This document shows, piece after piece, positions 32,883 through 43,278 of a DNA stretch of 64,000 nt. Below the pieces are notes generated by a model that worked only from the letters and a program-made list of their open reading frames with translations, did not search any database and had not been told where the DNA came from. The stretch is taken from the NCBI RefSeq assembly GCF_000378185.1, contig NZ_KB899387.1, positions 62,001 through 126,000 on the forward strand. Reading direction: 5' to 3'. Within the stretch, counting starts at the first letter, position 1, and each line of letters begins with the position of its first letter. Origin of the DNA: Salinimonas chungwhensis DSM 16280. Its GTDB lineage: Bacteria; Pseudomonadota; Gammaproteobacteria; Enterobacterales; Alteromonadaceae. The translations under genes were made by a program, and so were the position numbers.

Positions 32883-34898
32883 TTAGTCCTTACCCAGCAT
32901 TGCTCTTAAGTTGGCAATACTCTTGTGCCCCTTTTCCTGGCGCTCTTCTGCGCTTACCGTTTTTTTCTGGTTTTCCCACTGAAGATCATCCGGTGGCAGT
33001 TCATCTAAAAAGCGGCTGTGCTCTGGGTTGATGACCTCACCGAATTGCCGGCGTTCCCGGGCCAGGGAGAAGATCAGTTCGCGCTGGGCCCGCGTGATCC
33101 CCACGTAGGCCAGGCGGCGCTCTTCCTCTACATTATCTTCGTCAATACTGCTTTGATGCGGCAACAGGCCTTCCTCCATGCCGACTAAAAACACAATCGG
33201 AAATTCCAGCCCTTTCGATGCGTGCAAGGTCATTAGCTGAACCTGATCAGCCTCCGCATCATCTTCGCCCCGCTCCATCATATCCCGCAGGATCAGACGG
33301 TTAACGACCTCTGGCAGCGTCATTGGCGGGTCAAGATCATTACCTTCCAGCATATCGGTAACCCAGCCAAACAATGTGCTGATGTTTGCCATACCCATTT
33401 CTGCGGCTTTAGGCGTTTTGCTTTGCTCATACAGCCACTCTTCGTACTGCATGGATTTTATCATCTCCCGTAACACCGCTTTGGTGTCACCACGCTGGGC
33501 GTTATCCGACAACTCCACCATCCAGCGTCCAAAGCCTGCCACCCGCTGATACGCGCCGTCACTCATAACCTGAGACAACCCGTCATGCACCGCAGCAGCA
33601 AAAATAGACACGCCCAGTTCATTGGCAAAATTACCCAGCCGCTCCAGGGTGGCACGTCCTATTCCACGATGCGGGGTATTGATCACCCGCAACAGTGCAT
33701 TGTCATCATCCGGATTCACCAGCAGGCGCAGATACGCCATAATATCTTTCACTTCTGTGCGCCCGAAAAATGACATGCCGCCACTGATTTTGTAAGGGAT
33801 ACGGTTACTCATCAGCAGCTTTTCAAATAACCGGCTCTGGTGATTCCCCCGATACAAGATGGCGTAATCTTTAAATTGGGTGCGATTCATAAACTTGTGC
33901 GCAATAAGCTCGGCCACTACCCGCTCGGCTTCATGCTCTTCGTTTTTCGCCACAATGACTTTTAGAGGTTCGCCATATGCCAGTTCAGAAAAAAGCGTTT
34001 TGTCGAACAGGTGCGGGTTGTTCTGAATCAGAATGTTGGCGCTGTGCAAAATCCGGCCTGAGGAACGGTAATTTTGCTGTAGTTTTATAACATTGAGTCG
34101 CGGGAAATCCTGCTGCAGCAGGTTGAGATTCTGGGGCCGTGCACCCCGCCAGGAATAGATGGACTGATCGTCATCGCCTACCACGGTAAAACGGGCGCGT
34201 TCACCCACCAGCAGCTTCACCAGCTCGTACTGACTGGTATTGGTATCCTGATATTCGTCCACCAGCAAATACTGCAATCTACGCTGCCACTTTTCACGGA
34301 TAGTTTGCGAGCTTCTAAGCAACAATGTCGGCAGTAAAATCAGATCGTCAAAATCCAGCGCATTATAGGCTTTTAAATGGTTCTGATACTCCCGGTAGGC
34401 CTGTGCAAACTCTTTTTCACCGGTGCTAGTGGCTTCCCTAAGCAACTCATCGGGTAAGCGCAGGTCGTTCTTCCAGTTTGAAATACAGCTTTGCAATAGC
34501 GAGAGCTGATCTTTGTCACCATCCAGCATGTCCTCGGTTAAATCTTTTAACAGAGCCATCGAGTCTTTGTCATCGAACAAAGAAAACCCGGCTTTGAGAC
34601 CTAAATCTTTAACATGCGATTTAATGATACGCAGGCCCAGGGTATGAAATGTTGAAACCTTGAGACCTCGCGCTTCGCTTTTACCCAGCGTTTGCGCCAC
34701 CCGCTCTTTCATTTCCCGGGCGGCTTTGTTGGTAAACGTCACCGCTGCAATATACCGGGCGGGGATGTCACACTGGCGCACCAGATAGGCAATCTTATTG
34801 GTGATTACCCGGGTTTTACCACTACCAGCACCGGCCAGAACCAGACAGGGTCCTGACACGTATGTAACTGCAGATTGTTGGGCATCGTTTAAACGCAT
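32883..34898 (-). CDS. rep: ATP-dependent DNA helicase Rep
   Basis: A UvrD/Rep superfamily 1 3'-5' helicase that clears proteins ahead of the replication fork. The 671 residues agree with E. coli Rep (673). Walker A is GAGSGKT near the N-terminus. Further motifs are DEYQDTN (motif II), [14 protein letters not shown] (III), [12 protein letters not shown] (IV), [19 protein letters not shown] (V) and [10 protein letters not shown] (VI). The C-terminal end (ANLRAMLGK) also resembles Rep. It is divergent from ubiK. Confidence 0.96.
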   Translation of the reverse strand: MRLNDAQQSAVTYVSGPCLVLAGAGSGKTRVITNKIAYLVRQCDIPARYIAAVTFTNKAAREMKERVAQTLGKSEARGLKVSTFHTLGLRIIKSHVKDLGLKAGFSLFDDKDSMALLKDLTEDMLDGDKDQLSLLQSCISNWKNDLRLPDELLREATSTGEKEFAQAYREYQNHLKAYNALDFDDLILLPTLLLRSSQTIREKWQRRLQYLLVDEYQDTNTSQYELVKLLVGERARFTVVGDDDQSIYSWRGARPQNLNLLQQDFPRLNVIKLQQNYRSSGRILHSANILIQNNPHLFDKTLFSELAYGEPLKVIVAKNEEHEAERVVAELIAHKFMNRTQFKDYAILYRGNHQSRLFEKLLMSNRIPYKISGGMSFFGRTEVKDIMAYLRLLVNPDDDNALLRVINTPHRGIGRATLERLGNFANELGVSIFAAAVHDGLSQVMSDGAYQRVAGFGRWMVELSDNAQRGDTKAVLREMIKSMQYEEWLYEQSKTPKAAEMGMANISTLFGWVTDMLEGNDLDPPMTLPEVVNRLILRDMMERGEDDAEADQVQLMTLHASKGLEFPIVFLVGMEEGLLPHQSSIDEDNVEEERRLAYVGITRAQRELIFSLARERRQFGEVINPEHSRFLDELPPDDLQWENQKKTVSAEERQEKGHKSIANLRAMLGKD

Positions 34899-35012
34899 GA
34901 ATTCACTACCGGAAAATTGCTGAATTTAGGGTAAAGGTGGTTTTCGTTGCATGTGCCCGACTTCTCTTTAGAATAGACAGACTCATGCTGTGGCGCATTA
35001 TAGAGGAAAACC

Positions 35013-35279
35013 ATGCTCGATCCGAAAAAACTCGAAGAACTGGCAAAACAAATTTCAGGTGCAGTGCCACCGGGCGTTCGCAACGCAGCCGAGGGTGCCG
35101 AAGGCCGTATCAAGCAGATTTTGCAGGCGCAGCTTGCCAAACTGGACCTGGTAACCCGTGAAGAATTTGATATTCAAAGTCAGGTATTAATCCGTACCCG
35201 CGAAAAGCTTGACGCGATGGAAGCCCGGCTGGCCGAACTTGAAGGTAAAAATCCGGCCTCAGAAAAGAAAAGTCAGTGA
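35013..35279 (+). CDS. ubiK: Ubiquinone biosynthesis accessory factor UbiK
   Basis: An 88-residue BMFP-domain protein (formerly YqiC) that helps organise the Ubi hydroxylase/lipid complex. An amphipathic N-terminal part (KKLEELAKQISGAVPPGVRN) is followed by a coiled coil (TREEFDIQSQVLIRTREKLDAME). It starts with ATG and is followed by the convergent ubiA. The chance of misassignment is low, since length and both blocks fit. Confidence 0.92.
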   Translation: MLDPKKLEELAKQISGAVPPGVRNAAEGAEGRIKQILQAQLAKLDLVTREEFDIQSQVLIRTREKLDAMEARLAELEGKNPASEKKSQ

Positions 35280-35287
35280 TTACTCTG

Positions 35288-36163
35288 CTAACGAATAATT
35301 AAATAATGCAACAGTAAACCTACGGAAAATGCCAGGCCAATGTAATGGTTATCCAGAAAAGACTGGAAGCAGGCCTGGCGATCCCGATGGCGAATCCGTA
35401 CCTGTTGATAGGCAAACAAACTGGCGCAGACCAGTAACGCCAGGTAAACCACCCAGCTGGCATTGATTAGCATGCCAACCCATGTCAGTAAACCCAGCGT
35501 AGCCAGCTGCAAAATACCGATAATAAGCCGATCGTAGCGGCCAAATAAAATAGCACTGGATTTGATCCCGACTTTTAAATCATCCTCTCGGTCGACCATG
35601 GCATACATACTGTCATAAGCCACTGTCCACACCACATTCGCGGCAAACAGCACCCAGGCCACCAGCGGCAACGTTTCGTTAACTGCCATAAATGCCATCG
35701 GAATTGCCCAGCCAAAGGCGGCGCCCAGCACAGCCTGCGGCATATGCGTATAACGCTTCATGAAGGGATAACAAAAAGCCAGCGCCACCGCGACGAATGA
35801 CAGCGCGATGGTTTGCCAGTTTAAAAACAGCACCAGAACAAAAGATAGGCTCACGAGCAAACCGAATAGCTGCAACGCCTCTTTTTCTGTGGCCTGGCCT
35901 GAGACCAAGGGGCGCTGACGGGTTCGCTCCACCGCGCCATCCACTTTTCTGTCGGCATAGTCATTAATTACACAACCAGCTGAACGCATCAGTACCACCC
36001 CGGCCACAAAAATGGCGATAATATGCAGCGCAGGCACGCCCTGGCCAGCAATAATCAGTGCCCACAGGGTCGGCCACAGTAACAGATAAATACCAATAGG
36101 TTTATCCAGCCGGGTTAACTGAATATAAGCGCTGATATTTGAAAACGAGAGACGATTATCCAT
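35288..36163 (-). CDS. ubiA: 4-hydroxybenzoate octaprenyltransferase
   Basis: A membrane prenyltransferase that attaches the polyprenyl tail to 4-hydroxybenzoate in ubiquinone synthesis. The 291 residues have eight or nine hydrophobic helices. The two Asp-rich motifs that bind Mg-diphosphate are [10 protein letters not shown] and DREDDLKVG. It starts two bases after the ubiC stop, so the pair is an operon as in E. coli. Confidence 0.96.
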   Translation of the reverse strand: MDNRLSFSNISAYIQLTRLDKPIGIYLLLWPTLWALIIAGQGVPALHIIAIFVAGVVLMRSAGCVINDYADRKVDGAVERTRQRPLVSGQATEKEALQLFGLLVSLSFVLVLFLNWQTIALSFVAVALAFCYPFMKRYTHMPQAVLGAAFGWAIPMAFMAVNETLPLVAWVLFAANVVWTVAYDSMYAMVDREDDLKVGIKSSAILFGRYDRLIIGILQLATLGLLTWVGMLINASWVVYLALLVCASLFAYQQVRIRHRDRQACFQSFLDNHYIGLAFSVGLLLHYLIIR

Positions 36164-36165
36164 GC

Positions 36166-36732
36166 TTATCCATTCTTGTAGGCGGGGGCGTCCGGTAAAA
36201 AGATCTCAGCGACAATTATATAATCATTGCCCATGTGAAACCGTGAGCGCCTGCCCCATAGCATCGTCTGCTGAGGCCCGTCTGACTGCTCTATCTGCCT
36301 GTTGGAGAAATCAAATGCGCTGGCCGGCACCTCACAGAGTTCAAAATTACTGCGTATGAAGCGGTCATCATTGAATAATCTGACGCCCAGAGGTTGGGTA
36401 CCCAGATTGGCCAGCTCACTGGTTATCAGTGTTTCAGGCAGAACAGAGCGGGCAAATACCCAGGGGGCACCATCGCCATACAGCACGACTTCTCTTATCT
36501 GCCAGCTCTTCTGCGAAGCAGTGGGCAGCCAGCGCTTTTCGTTAGCGTACAGCGGCACCTCGCCCTGTCCCAGCCGGGTTAATGAGAAAGTATCACAACA
36601 CTCCTGCAACCGCTCTGTGAGCGATCCGGTATCCAGCAGCCATCGCCGCAGGTTTTGTGAAGGTATGTGAGCATGGCTGGCGTGCATCCACTGCACCGAT
36701 ACACCGTGTTCAAAAGGAAAAGTTAATTCCAA
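36166..36732 (-). CDS. ubiC: Chorismate pyruvate-lyase
   Basis: Makes 4-hydroxybenzoate from chorismate, the first committed ubiquinone step. The 188 residues show the UbiC pattern: [12 protein letters not shown], the [20 protein letters not shown] core and [11 protein letters not shown]. Soluble and cytoplasmic. First gene of ubiCA. Confidence 0.95.
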   Translation of the reverse strand: MELTFPFEHGVSVQWMHASHAHIPSQNLRRWLLDTGSLTERLQECCDTFSLTRLGQGEVPLYANEKRWLPTASQKSWQIREVVLYGDGAPWVFARSVLPETLITSELANLGTQPLGVRLFNDDRFIRSNFELCEVPASAFDFSNRQIEQSDGPQQTMLWGRRSRFHMGNDYIIVAEIFLPDAPAYKNG

Positions 36733-36899
36733 AGACTAATTCACTCTTGCTGCTTTGCGCGTTATCTTAGCATTACGTATTAAATGGTCCCAGTCTGTTA
36801 TCAGCATACAGACGGTAATTTTCCCGTTTAATGAATCTTCTTTGCTAAACTATACAGTCACTTGTATCTGGCAATAACTCATTTAAGAAAAGCTCTCTT

Positions 36900-37316
36900 A
36901 TGAATAAGCGTTTTTTTAGCTGCCTCGTTGTTACTCTTTGTGGTGTGTTTATGCTGTTGAGTTCGACGGCTCACGCGCAAACAAAAGCCAATTATGCCTA
37001 TCTGGGGCTGGAGCCAGACATCGTAACAAATTTTATCAGCCCTTCTGCGCGCAAACTGGGGTATGTCAGAGTGACTGTAGAGCTGATGATCAATGATGCT
37101 GACCAGCTGGAAATTGCCCAGCATCATATGCCGTTGCTGCGGGCTACGGCAATTGAAGTGTTCGGCCAGCAAACAGCTGAAAAAGTAAAGTCGCTGACTG
37201 GCCGGGAGGATATTCGGCTGGCTATTTTAAAAGCCCTGCAGGATCATATGAAACGAGAGACCGGTGCAGAGATTATAAAAAATGTGATTTTCACCAAATA
37301 CCTTTATCACATTTAA
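36900..37316 (+). CDS. Orphan FliL-domain protein with signal peptide
   Basis: A 138-residue protein with a signal peptide (MNKRFFSCLVVTLCGVFMLLSSTAHA) and a FliL-like domain (YLGLEPDIVTNFIS, YVRVTVELMINDADQLEIAQHHMPLLRATAIEVFGQQTAEKV, REDIRLAILKAL). FliL is normally a single-pass stator-associated flagellar protein; here a cleavable signal would release it to the periplasm and no flagellar genes are near. It overlaps the 3' end of glpG by 4 bases on the opposite strand. Standalone copies like this are recurrent in Alteromonadales; function not established. Confidence 0.85.
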   Translation: MNKRFFSCLVVTLCGVFMLLSSTAHAQTKANYAYLGLEPDIVTNFISPSARKLGYVRVTVELMINDADQLEIAQHHMPLLRATAIEVFGQQTAEKVKSLTGREDIRLAILKALQDHMKRETGAEIIKNVIFTKYLYHI

Positions 37317-38167
37317 CCGGCTTTGCGGCGGTTGCTGCCCAGGGCAAGCAAAGCCGCCAGCAGGCAACCGCTGACCAGCCCGACAGTGTGCGCGGTATTG
37401 GCCATGTTAACCCACAATATATCGGCATAGCCGATGACCAGCCATACCAACATAAAGCCGATGATTGACCGCGGCAGGGTTAACCCCCAGGACGGTTTTA
37501 ACCAGCCCAGCCACCAGATAAAGCCCAGCAGCGCATAAACTACGCCAGACATGCCACCAAAATTGGGGCCGCTCACCAGTAATTGCCCGACATTAGAAGC
37601 GATGGCTGAAACAACAAAGACCAACAGCAACATCGACACGCCGAGGGTCCGTTCTATTTGCGCGCCAAGGGTCGCCCACCACAGTAGATTAAACACAAAA
37701 TGCAGGGCGCTGAAATGAAGAAAAACCGGGCCGATTAAGCGCCACCACTCGTGGGAGGTCGACAACATACCCAGCGGCTGCATCATCAACCCCTTATAGA
37801 TGGTTGGAAACAACCCCAACAGAGAAAGCCCATAGGTTAAGGTGCAAACCACAAATATCAGCGCCGTAAAAGGAGCATGCCGGGCGTTGTTTTTCACAGT
37901 GTTCAAGGTACCGCCGGAGCGCCTGGGCATAGTGATTTGCTTGCCAGACTGCCAGGCCGCCTGTTGATAACGTGGATGGTTCGGTTCGCGAATAAACGCC
38001 TCACAAATCAGTTTGACCTGCTCTGAATCGGCGTCGTTTTCCAGGCTTATCTGATATTCATTATCAGATAAGGGGATAACCTGTACCGGGTGCCCCTGGT
38101 TGACCAAATAATTAGCCAACAGGTGCGCATATTTTTTATCCCGAATAGTTAAGATAGGCTGCGACAC
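37313..38167 (-). CDS. glpG: Rhomboid intramembrane serine protease GlpG
   Basis: Cleaves membrane proteins within the bilayer. The 284 residues include an N-terminal cytoplasmic domain (about 1-90) and six hydrophobic helices. Catalytic Ser lies in GGMSGVVYALLGF and catalytic His in ANTAHTVGLV. The start overlaps nothing but lies 1 base after glpE, so the two are co-transcribed, as in E. coli. Confidence 0.94.
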   Translation of the reverse strand: MSQPILTIRDKKYAHLLANYLVNQGHPVQVIPLSDNEYQISLENDADSEQVKLICEAFIREPNHPRYQQAAWQSGKQITMPRRSGGTLNTVKNNARHAPFTALIFVVCTLTYGLSLLGLFPTIYKGLMMQPLGMLSTSHEWWRLIGPVFLHFSALHFVFNLLWWATLGAQIERTLGVSMLLLVFVVSAIASNVGQLLVSGPNFGGMSGVVYALLGFIWWLGWLKPSWGLTLPRSIIGFMLVWLVIGYADILWVNMANTAHTVGLVSGCLLAALLALGSNRRKAG

Positions 38168-38168
38168 G

Positions 38169-38480
38169 TCAGTCAGTTACCACAGGCTGCGTTTGTTTCC
38201 ATGCTTCAAAGCCGCCGTCCATACTATACACTTCTGCAAAACCCTGATTAGCAATAACCGTTGCCGCCTGTTGGCTACTGATGCCGTGATAGCAGACTAC
38301 TACCACCGGCTGAGCCCGGTCGGTTTGCTGAACAAACGCCCCGAAATTGTCATTATTCAAAGGAATCGCATCAGGCATGTGACCCATGGTGAACGAGTTT
38401 GGATCGCGGATATCCACAATACGATAGGCCGACATATTGTCGGCCACATCCTGTACGCTGATATGCTTAAATTCAGACAT
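38169..38480 (-). CDS. glpE: Thiosulfate sulfurtransferase GlpE
   Basis: A single-domain rhodanese of 103 residues that transfers sulfane sulfur. The active-site Cys is in VVVCYHGISSQQAA, almost identical to the E. coli CYHGNSSQ loop. VDIRDPNSFTMGHMPDAI is the usual rhodanese segment. Five bases separate it from tdh upstream on the same strand. Confidence 0.94.
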   Translation of the reverse strand: MSEFKHISVQDVADNMSAYRIVDIRDPNSFTMGHMPDAIPLNNDNFGAFVQQTDRAQPVVVVCYHGISSQQAATVIANQGFAEVYSMDGGFEAWKQTQPVVTD

Positions 38481-38485
38481 AAATC

Positions 38486-39508
38486 CTACCAGTTAAGAAT
38501 GACTTTACCCGACTCGCCAGAGCCCATTTGATCGAAGCCTTTCTGAAAATCATCGACATCAAACTGATGGGTAATAACCGGCGACAGGTCCAGTCCGCTT
38601 TGTAACAGACTCGCCATTTTATACCAGGTTTCAAACATCTCCCGGCCATAAATGCCTTTAACCACCAGCCCTTTAAAAATGACCTGGTTCCAGTCAATGG
38701 CGACATCAGATGGGGGAATGCCCAGCATGGCGACTTTGCCGCCATTATTCATTTTATCGAGCATATCACGGAACGCCGAGGGGACGCCGGACATTTCCAG
38801 GCCTACATCAAATCCTTCGGACATTCCGATTTCTGTCATCACATCCTGCAGGTTTTCTTTGCTGACATCCACGGTGCGCGTCGCCCCCATTTTCTTCGCC
38901 AGCTCCAGCCGGTATGGATTGATATCCGTGATGACCACGTGGCGAGCGCCCACATGCCGGGCCACGGCAGCTGCCATTGCACCAATGGGACCGGCGCCGG
39001 TAATCAGCACATCTTCGCCGACCAGGTCAAACGACAGGGCGGTATGCACCGCATTACCAAAGGGGTCAAAAATCGAGGCCAGCTCGTCACTGATATTTTC
39101 AGGTATTTTAAAGGCATTGAAAGCAGGTATAACCAGAAATTCAGCAAATGCCCCTGGCCGATTTACACCTACACCGGTGGTATTCCGGCACAGATGACGC
39201 CGGCCCGCCCGGCAGTTACGGCAGTGACCGCAGGTGATGTGGCCTTCACCAGATACCCGGTCACCCACTTCAAAGCCACGGACTTCCTGGCCCATTCCCA
39301 CTACTTCGCCCACATATTCGTGCCCTACTACCATAGGTACCGGGATGGTCTGCTGTGACCATTCATCCCAGTTGTAGATGTGCATGTCCGTGCCGCAGAT
39401 GGCGGTTTTACGAATTTTGATTAATAAGTCGTTATGACCAACTTCGGGTTTGGGGGTGTCCTGCAGCCAAATCCCTTTTTCGCGTTTTGCTTTTACCAAG
39501 GATTTCAT
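38486..39508 (-). CDS. tdh: L-threonine 3-dehydrogenase
   Basis: Oxidises L-threonine to 2-amino-3-ketobutyrate with NAD. The 340 residues follow E. coli Tdh: zinc Cys in [24 protein letters not shown], structural zinc cysteines in [15 protein letters not shown] and the NAD-binding [13 protein letters not shown]. The start overlaps the kbl stop by 4 bases, so the two enzymes of threonine breakdown are made together. Confidence 0.97.
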   Translation of the reverse strand: MKSLVKAKREKGIWLQDTPKPEVGHNDLLIKIRKTAICGTDMHIYNWDEWSQQTIPVPMVVGHEYVGEVVGMGQEVRGFEVGDRVSGEGHITCGHCRNCRAGRRHLCRNTTGVGVNRPGAFAEFLVIPAFNAFKIPENISDELASIFDPFGNAVHTALSFDLVGEDVLITGAGPIGAMAAAVARHVGARHVVITDINPYRLELAKKMGATRTVDVSKENLQDVMTEIGMSEGFDVGLEMSGVPSAFRDMLDKMNNGGKVAMLGIPPSDVAIDWNQVIFKGLVVKGIYGREMFETWYKMASLLQSGLDLSPVITHQFDVDDFQKGFDQMGSGESGKVILNW

Positions 39509-40701
39509 TCAATCACTCCCATCTCACGACCTACTTCGATAAACGCATCGACTGCCTGATCAATATGTTCAATGCTATGGCCGGCTGACATCTGGGTGCG
39601 GATACGCGCCTCACCTTTGGGCACCACCGGATAAGAAAAGCCAATGACATAAATGCCTTTTGCCAATAGTTTATCGGCCATTTCGCTGGCTTTTTTGGCG
39701 TCCCCCAGCATAACCGGAATGATGGCATGGTCGTCGCCAGCCAGAGTGAAACCAGCTTCTTGCATACGCTTTCTGAAGTGGCCGGCATTGCGCCATAATT
39801 GCTCGCGCAGCTCGTGGCCGTCAGCCATCATATCGAAGACTTTGAGTGACGCAGAGACAATCGGCGGCGCCACAGAATTAGAAAAAAGATAAGGACGTGA
39901 GCGCTGACGCAGCCATTCCACAATTTCTTTTTTACCTGAAGTATAGCCGCCGGAAGCACCGCCCAGCGCCTTGCCCAGTGTACCGGTCAGAATATCCACC
40001 CGATCAAGCACACCACAATATTCGTGACTGCCTTTACCGTTTTCACCTAAAAAGCCGGTGGCGTGACAATCATCAACCATTACCAGCGCATCGTATTTGT
40101 CGGCCAGGTCACAAATGCCTTTTAGGTTGGCGATGACCCCATCCATACTAAAGACACCGTCAGTGGCAATTACTTTAAACCGGGCGCCATCGGCATTGGC
40201 CTGCTTAAGCTGGTCTTCCAGTGCTTCCATGTCGTTATTGGCATAGCGGTAGCGTTTAGCTTTGGATAAACGCACACCGTCAATGATGCTGGCATGGTTT
40301 AGCGCATCAGAGATGATGGCATCTTCCTTATCCAAAATGGTTTCAAACAAACCACCGTTGGCATCAAAGCAGGATGGATACAGGATGGTATCTTCGGTGC
40401 CCAGAAAGTCACTGATTTTGGTTTCCAGCTGCTTATGAATATCCTGTGTGCCGCAGATAAACCGGACCGAGGCTACGCCGAAGCCGTGACTGTCCAGTCC
40501 TTCTTTGGCAGCGGCCACAAGATCAGGATGATTGGCCAGTCCAAGGTAGTTGTTGGCACAAAAATTAATAACGTGCTCGCTGTTTTCTACCTGAATGTCA
40601 GCCTTTTGTTGCGAGGTTATAACCCGCTCTTTTTTATACAGGCCGTCTTCTTTAACCTGGTCGAGCTGTGAGCTAAGGTGTGCAATGAATGCCTCAGACA
40701 T
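39505..40701 (-). CDS. kbl: 2-amino-3-ketobutyrate CoA ligase
   Basis: Splits 2-amino-3-ketobutyrate with CoA into glycine and acetyl-CoA, acting on the Tdh product. PLP Lys lies in [15 protein letters not shown], with [10 protein letters not shown] for the PLP ring. The first in-frame ATG (40713) is followed by GGAG, which is the ribosome site for the ATG at 40701 (MSEAFIAHL), giving the standard 398 residues. First gene of kbl-tdh. Confidence 0.96.
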   Translation of the reverse strand: MSEAFIAHLSSQLDQVKEDGLYKKERVITSQQKADIQVENSEHVINFCANNYLGLANHPDLVAAAKEGLDSHGFGVASVRFICGTQDIHKQLETKISDFLGTEDTILYPSCFDANGGLFETILDKEDAIISDALNHASIIDGVRLSKAKRYRYANNDMEALEDQLKQANADGARFKVIATDGVFSMDGVIANLKGICDLADKYDALVMVDDCHATGFLGENGKGSHEYCGVLDRVDILTGTLGKALGGASGGYTSGKKEIVEWLRQRSRPYLFSNSVAPPIVSASLKVFDMMADGHELREQLWRNAGHFRKRMQEAGFTLAGDDHAIIPVMLGDAKKASEMADKLLAKGIYVIGFSYPVVPKGEARIRTQMSAGHSIEHIDQAVDAFIEVGREMGVIE

Positions 40702-40833
40702 GCTTATCTCCATTGAGAAAATAAAAGCGTCATTTTAAAGAATGCGGGGTGAAGGGTACACTCTTTCCGTCAGCATGACGGGTGACAGCAGAATTTATTG
40801 TAAATAATTCGCCACACCTTAACGGTTTACAGG

Positions 40834-43275
40834 TTATGACGCATCTCTTTTCCATACACCCTGGGTAAGGTTTTTGTTCAGTTGGTCCCACAAGGAGGCT
40901 TCAGGAATTGGCGGGCTGAACAGGTAACCCTGCCCCTGATGACAGCCAAACCCGGTCAGCATGTCGAACTGTTCTTCTGTTTCTATGCCCTCGGCGATCA
41001 CCGTCAGCCCCATGCCCTTGACCATGGAAATGGTCGAGGCAACAATTGAGCGGTCATGGGCGCTTTTCTCCATGCCTGATACAAATGACCGGTCTATTTT
41101 GATAAAGTCTGCAGGTAAGGCTTTCAGGTACCCTAATGAAGAATAACCGGTACCAAAATCGTCAATGGCGATTAAACACCCCATCGCCCGAATGGCCTCA
41201 AGGGTCGCCGTGGCGCGATTCATATCAGCCACCAGCGCGGTTTCTGTTAGTTCCAGCTCTATGTGCGCCGGCGACACCCCGTAATAATTGATCTGCTGCT
41301 GTAGATAACTCGGTAGTGAGATGTCCAGAAATTGTGCCGCCGATACGTTTATGGCGACTTTTACATCGGTATAACCACGGGCGTGCAGCTGCGCCAGACG
41401 GCTTATTGACTGAGAAATAACCCAATAATCAATGGTCATCATTAGTGAGGTATTTTCCAGTAAGGGAATAAACTCAGCCGGCGAAATAAACCCTTTTTCC
41501 GGATGGTTCCAGCGTATCAGTGCCTCCATTCCAACCAGTTTGCGTGACGGCAGTTCAACCTGCGGCTGCAATGCCAGTGAGAAATGCCCCTGCTTGAGCC
41601 CTATGCGTGCATCATTTTCCAGCTCAACCCGGCGCATAATTTTCTGATGCATGGTTTTATCGAAGATGCAGTATGCCGAACCATGCTGGGCTTTAGCTTC
41701 ATACATTGCGATATCAGCATGGCGCAGAAGATCCACAGCACTGAGATCACTGTTTTCGCTAAAGGCGATGCCAATACTAAGGGAAATGTAAAACTGATGC
41801 GCATCAAACTGGATGGGCGCCTCAAACGCGCGCAATAGTTTATTCGCAACAACCTCAAGCTGCGCTTTGTTTTCTGTGCCAGAGAGCAAGATTACAAACT
41901 CATCACCGCCAAAGCGAGCCGCCACATCACTTTCCCGCAGCGGCGTGGCAAGGCGCTCAGCCGCAGCTTTGATCAGCTTATCACCCACGTCATGGCCGTG
42001 GATGTCATTGATGCGTTTGAAATCATCCATGTCCAGAAACAGTATCGCCATCGAATTGCCGGTGCGCGCGCGCTGTGAGACTTCTTTTTCCATCTGAAAC
42101 ATCAGCATATTTCGATTGGGCAAGCCGGTAAGCACGTCAAACATCGCCATGTTTTCAAGCTTAGCGGTGGTTTCATTCATCTTGATATCGATACGTTCCA
42201 GTTCGGCTGCCAAATTGGTGGCGGCAGACTCAAGCACATCCAGCTCGTCCGGCAAACGTGTACTACGAAAGTTGCGGCTATTGGCGGCATCACGCCTGAA
42301 CTCATCATAACGATGCTCTGCCAGAAGTGGCAGACGCTGGCTCAGTGCAATAAGTTTGGTTCGTGAATGGTTGAGTATCAGGTATAGCAACAGGGCAAAC
42401 GCTGCCAGCGTGACCAGTGCGCTACCTACAACCCAGTCCTGGTAATTGCGCGCTGACATCACCTGTTGGGTAATGTCCCGGGTAAACAAAATATAGCTGT
42501 CAGGCAGTCGACCATCCAACACCGGCAGCAGACTCACCAGCATCAACCGGTTGTCAAAGTCTATACGCCGCCCCTGGGCGATGAGACTTTCAATAGTGGT
42601 ATCGTCAGGCAATTGTTGCAAAATATCAGTCACCCGCGCTTTATTGGTGGGGGACAGACGGCTGATGACTTCCATCGAGGCAGCTTTCTCATCGCCCCGG
42701 GCAATGGCGATGCGCTCTACATCAGCAAACCGTGACAACAGCGCCAGGATGGCTTGCGTGCCGGATGAGAAGATCAACACGGCCGGATCGTCCCCCTGTA
42801 CCATGACTGGCGTCGCTACGTAACGTCGGCACAGATGTTCACAGGAGGTAATTGTTTGGGGTCTTAATTCGGTATATGCTTTTTCGCGCATAGTGCTGAC
42901 AAACCCCGGCATCGCCTCTGCTTCCCCATGCAGCAGTTCACCATTTGCGGAAAACAGCCAGATATTGTCAATTTGCAAAGAGACATCCAAAGAGGCCCTG
43001 GCGCCCTCGATGGAAGCGGTGAGATCGTCCAGGGTGGCCGGCCGCCCCCCCTTAAGCCGTGCAAATGTTTCGGCCCACAACAGAATACGATCATCCAGCA
43101 GGGTACTGAGCAGCTGATAACGCCGCATGTTCAGCTGTTGCGTCGCCTGATGCTGCGTTTCTATCGCCATGTTGGACTGCTTGATCAGCAGCGAGCTGAT
43201 AGTTGCGGTAATACTGGCCATCATCAGCAACACCAGCAACATGACTTTAGTGAGAAACGAAAGCTTCACCTGCAT
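40834..43275 (-). CDS. Membrane GGDEF-EAL dual c-di-GMP enzyme
   Basis: An 813-residue inner-membrane protein. Two transmembrane helices (about 10-31 and 281-301) enclose a periplasmic sensor domain of 250 residues, with two Cys in TSCEHLCRRY. The cyclase site (RFGGDEF) and its inhibitory RESD are intact, and the EAL part is complete as well: MEALIRW, IDDFGTGYSSLGYL and AEGIETEEQF. It could therefore both make and degrade c-di-GMP. The start is 3 bases after the porin stop, so it is the output of the substrate-binding-protein/porin operon. Confidence 0.93.
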   Translation of the reverse strand: MQVKLSFLTKVMLLVLLMMASITATISSLLIKQSNMAIETQHQATQQLNMRRYQLLSTLLDDRILLWAETFARLKGGRPATLDDLTASIEGARASLDVSLQIDNIWLFSANGELLHGEAEAMPGFVSTMREKAYTELRPQTITSCEHLCRRYVATPVMVQGDDPAVLIFSSGTQAILALLSRFADVERIAIARGDEKAASMEVISRLSPTNKARVTDILQQLPDDTTIESLIAQGRRIDFDNRLMLVSLLPVLDGRLPDSYILFTRDITQQVMSARNYQDWVVGSALVTLAAFALLLYLILNHSRTKLIALSQRLPLLAEHRYDEFRRDAANSRNFRSTRLPDELDVLESAATNLAAELERIDIKMNETTAKLENMAMFDVLTGLPNRNMLMFQMEKEVSQRARTGNSMAILFLDMDDFKRINDIHGHDVGDKLIKAAAERLATPLRESDVAARFGGDEFVILLSGTENKAQLEVVANKLLRAFEAPIQFDAHQFYISLSIGIAFSENSDLSAVDLLRHADIAMYEAKAQHGSAYCIFDKTMHQKIMRRVELENDARIGLKQGHFSLALQPQVELPSRKLVGMEALIRWNHPEKGFISPAEFIPLLENTSLMMTIDYWVISQSISRLAQLHARGYTDVKVAINVSAAQFLDISLPSYLQQQINYYGVSPAHIELELTETALVADMNRATATLEAIRAMGCLIAIDDFGTGYSSLGYLKALPADFIKIDRSFVSGMEKSAHDRSIVASTISMVKGMGLTVIAEGIETEEQFDMLTGFGCHQGQGYLFSPPIPEASLWDQLNKNLTQGVWKRDAS

Positions 43276-43278
43276 GTT

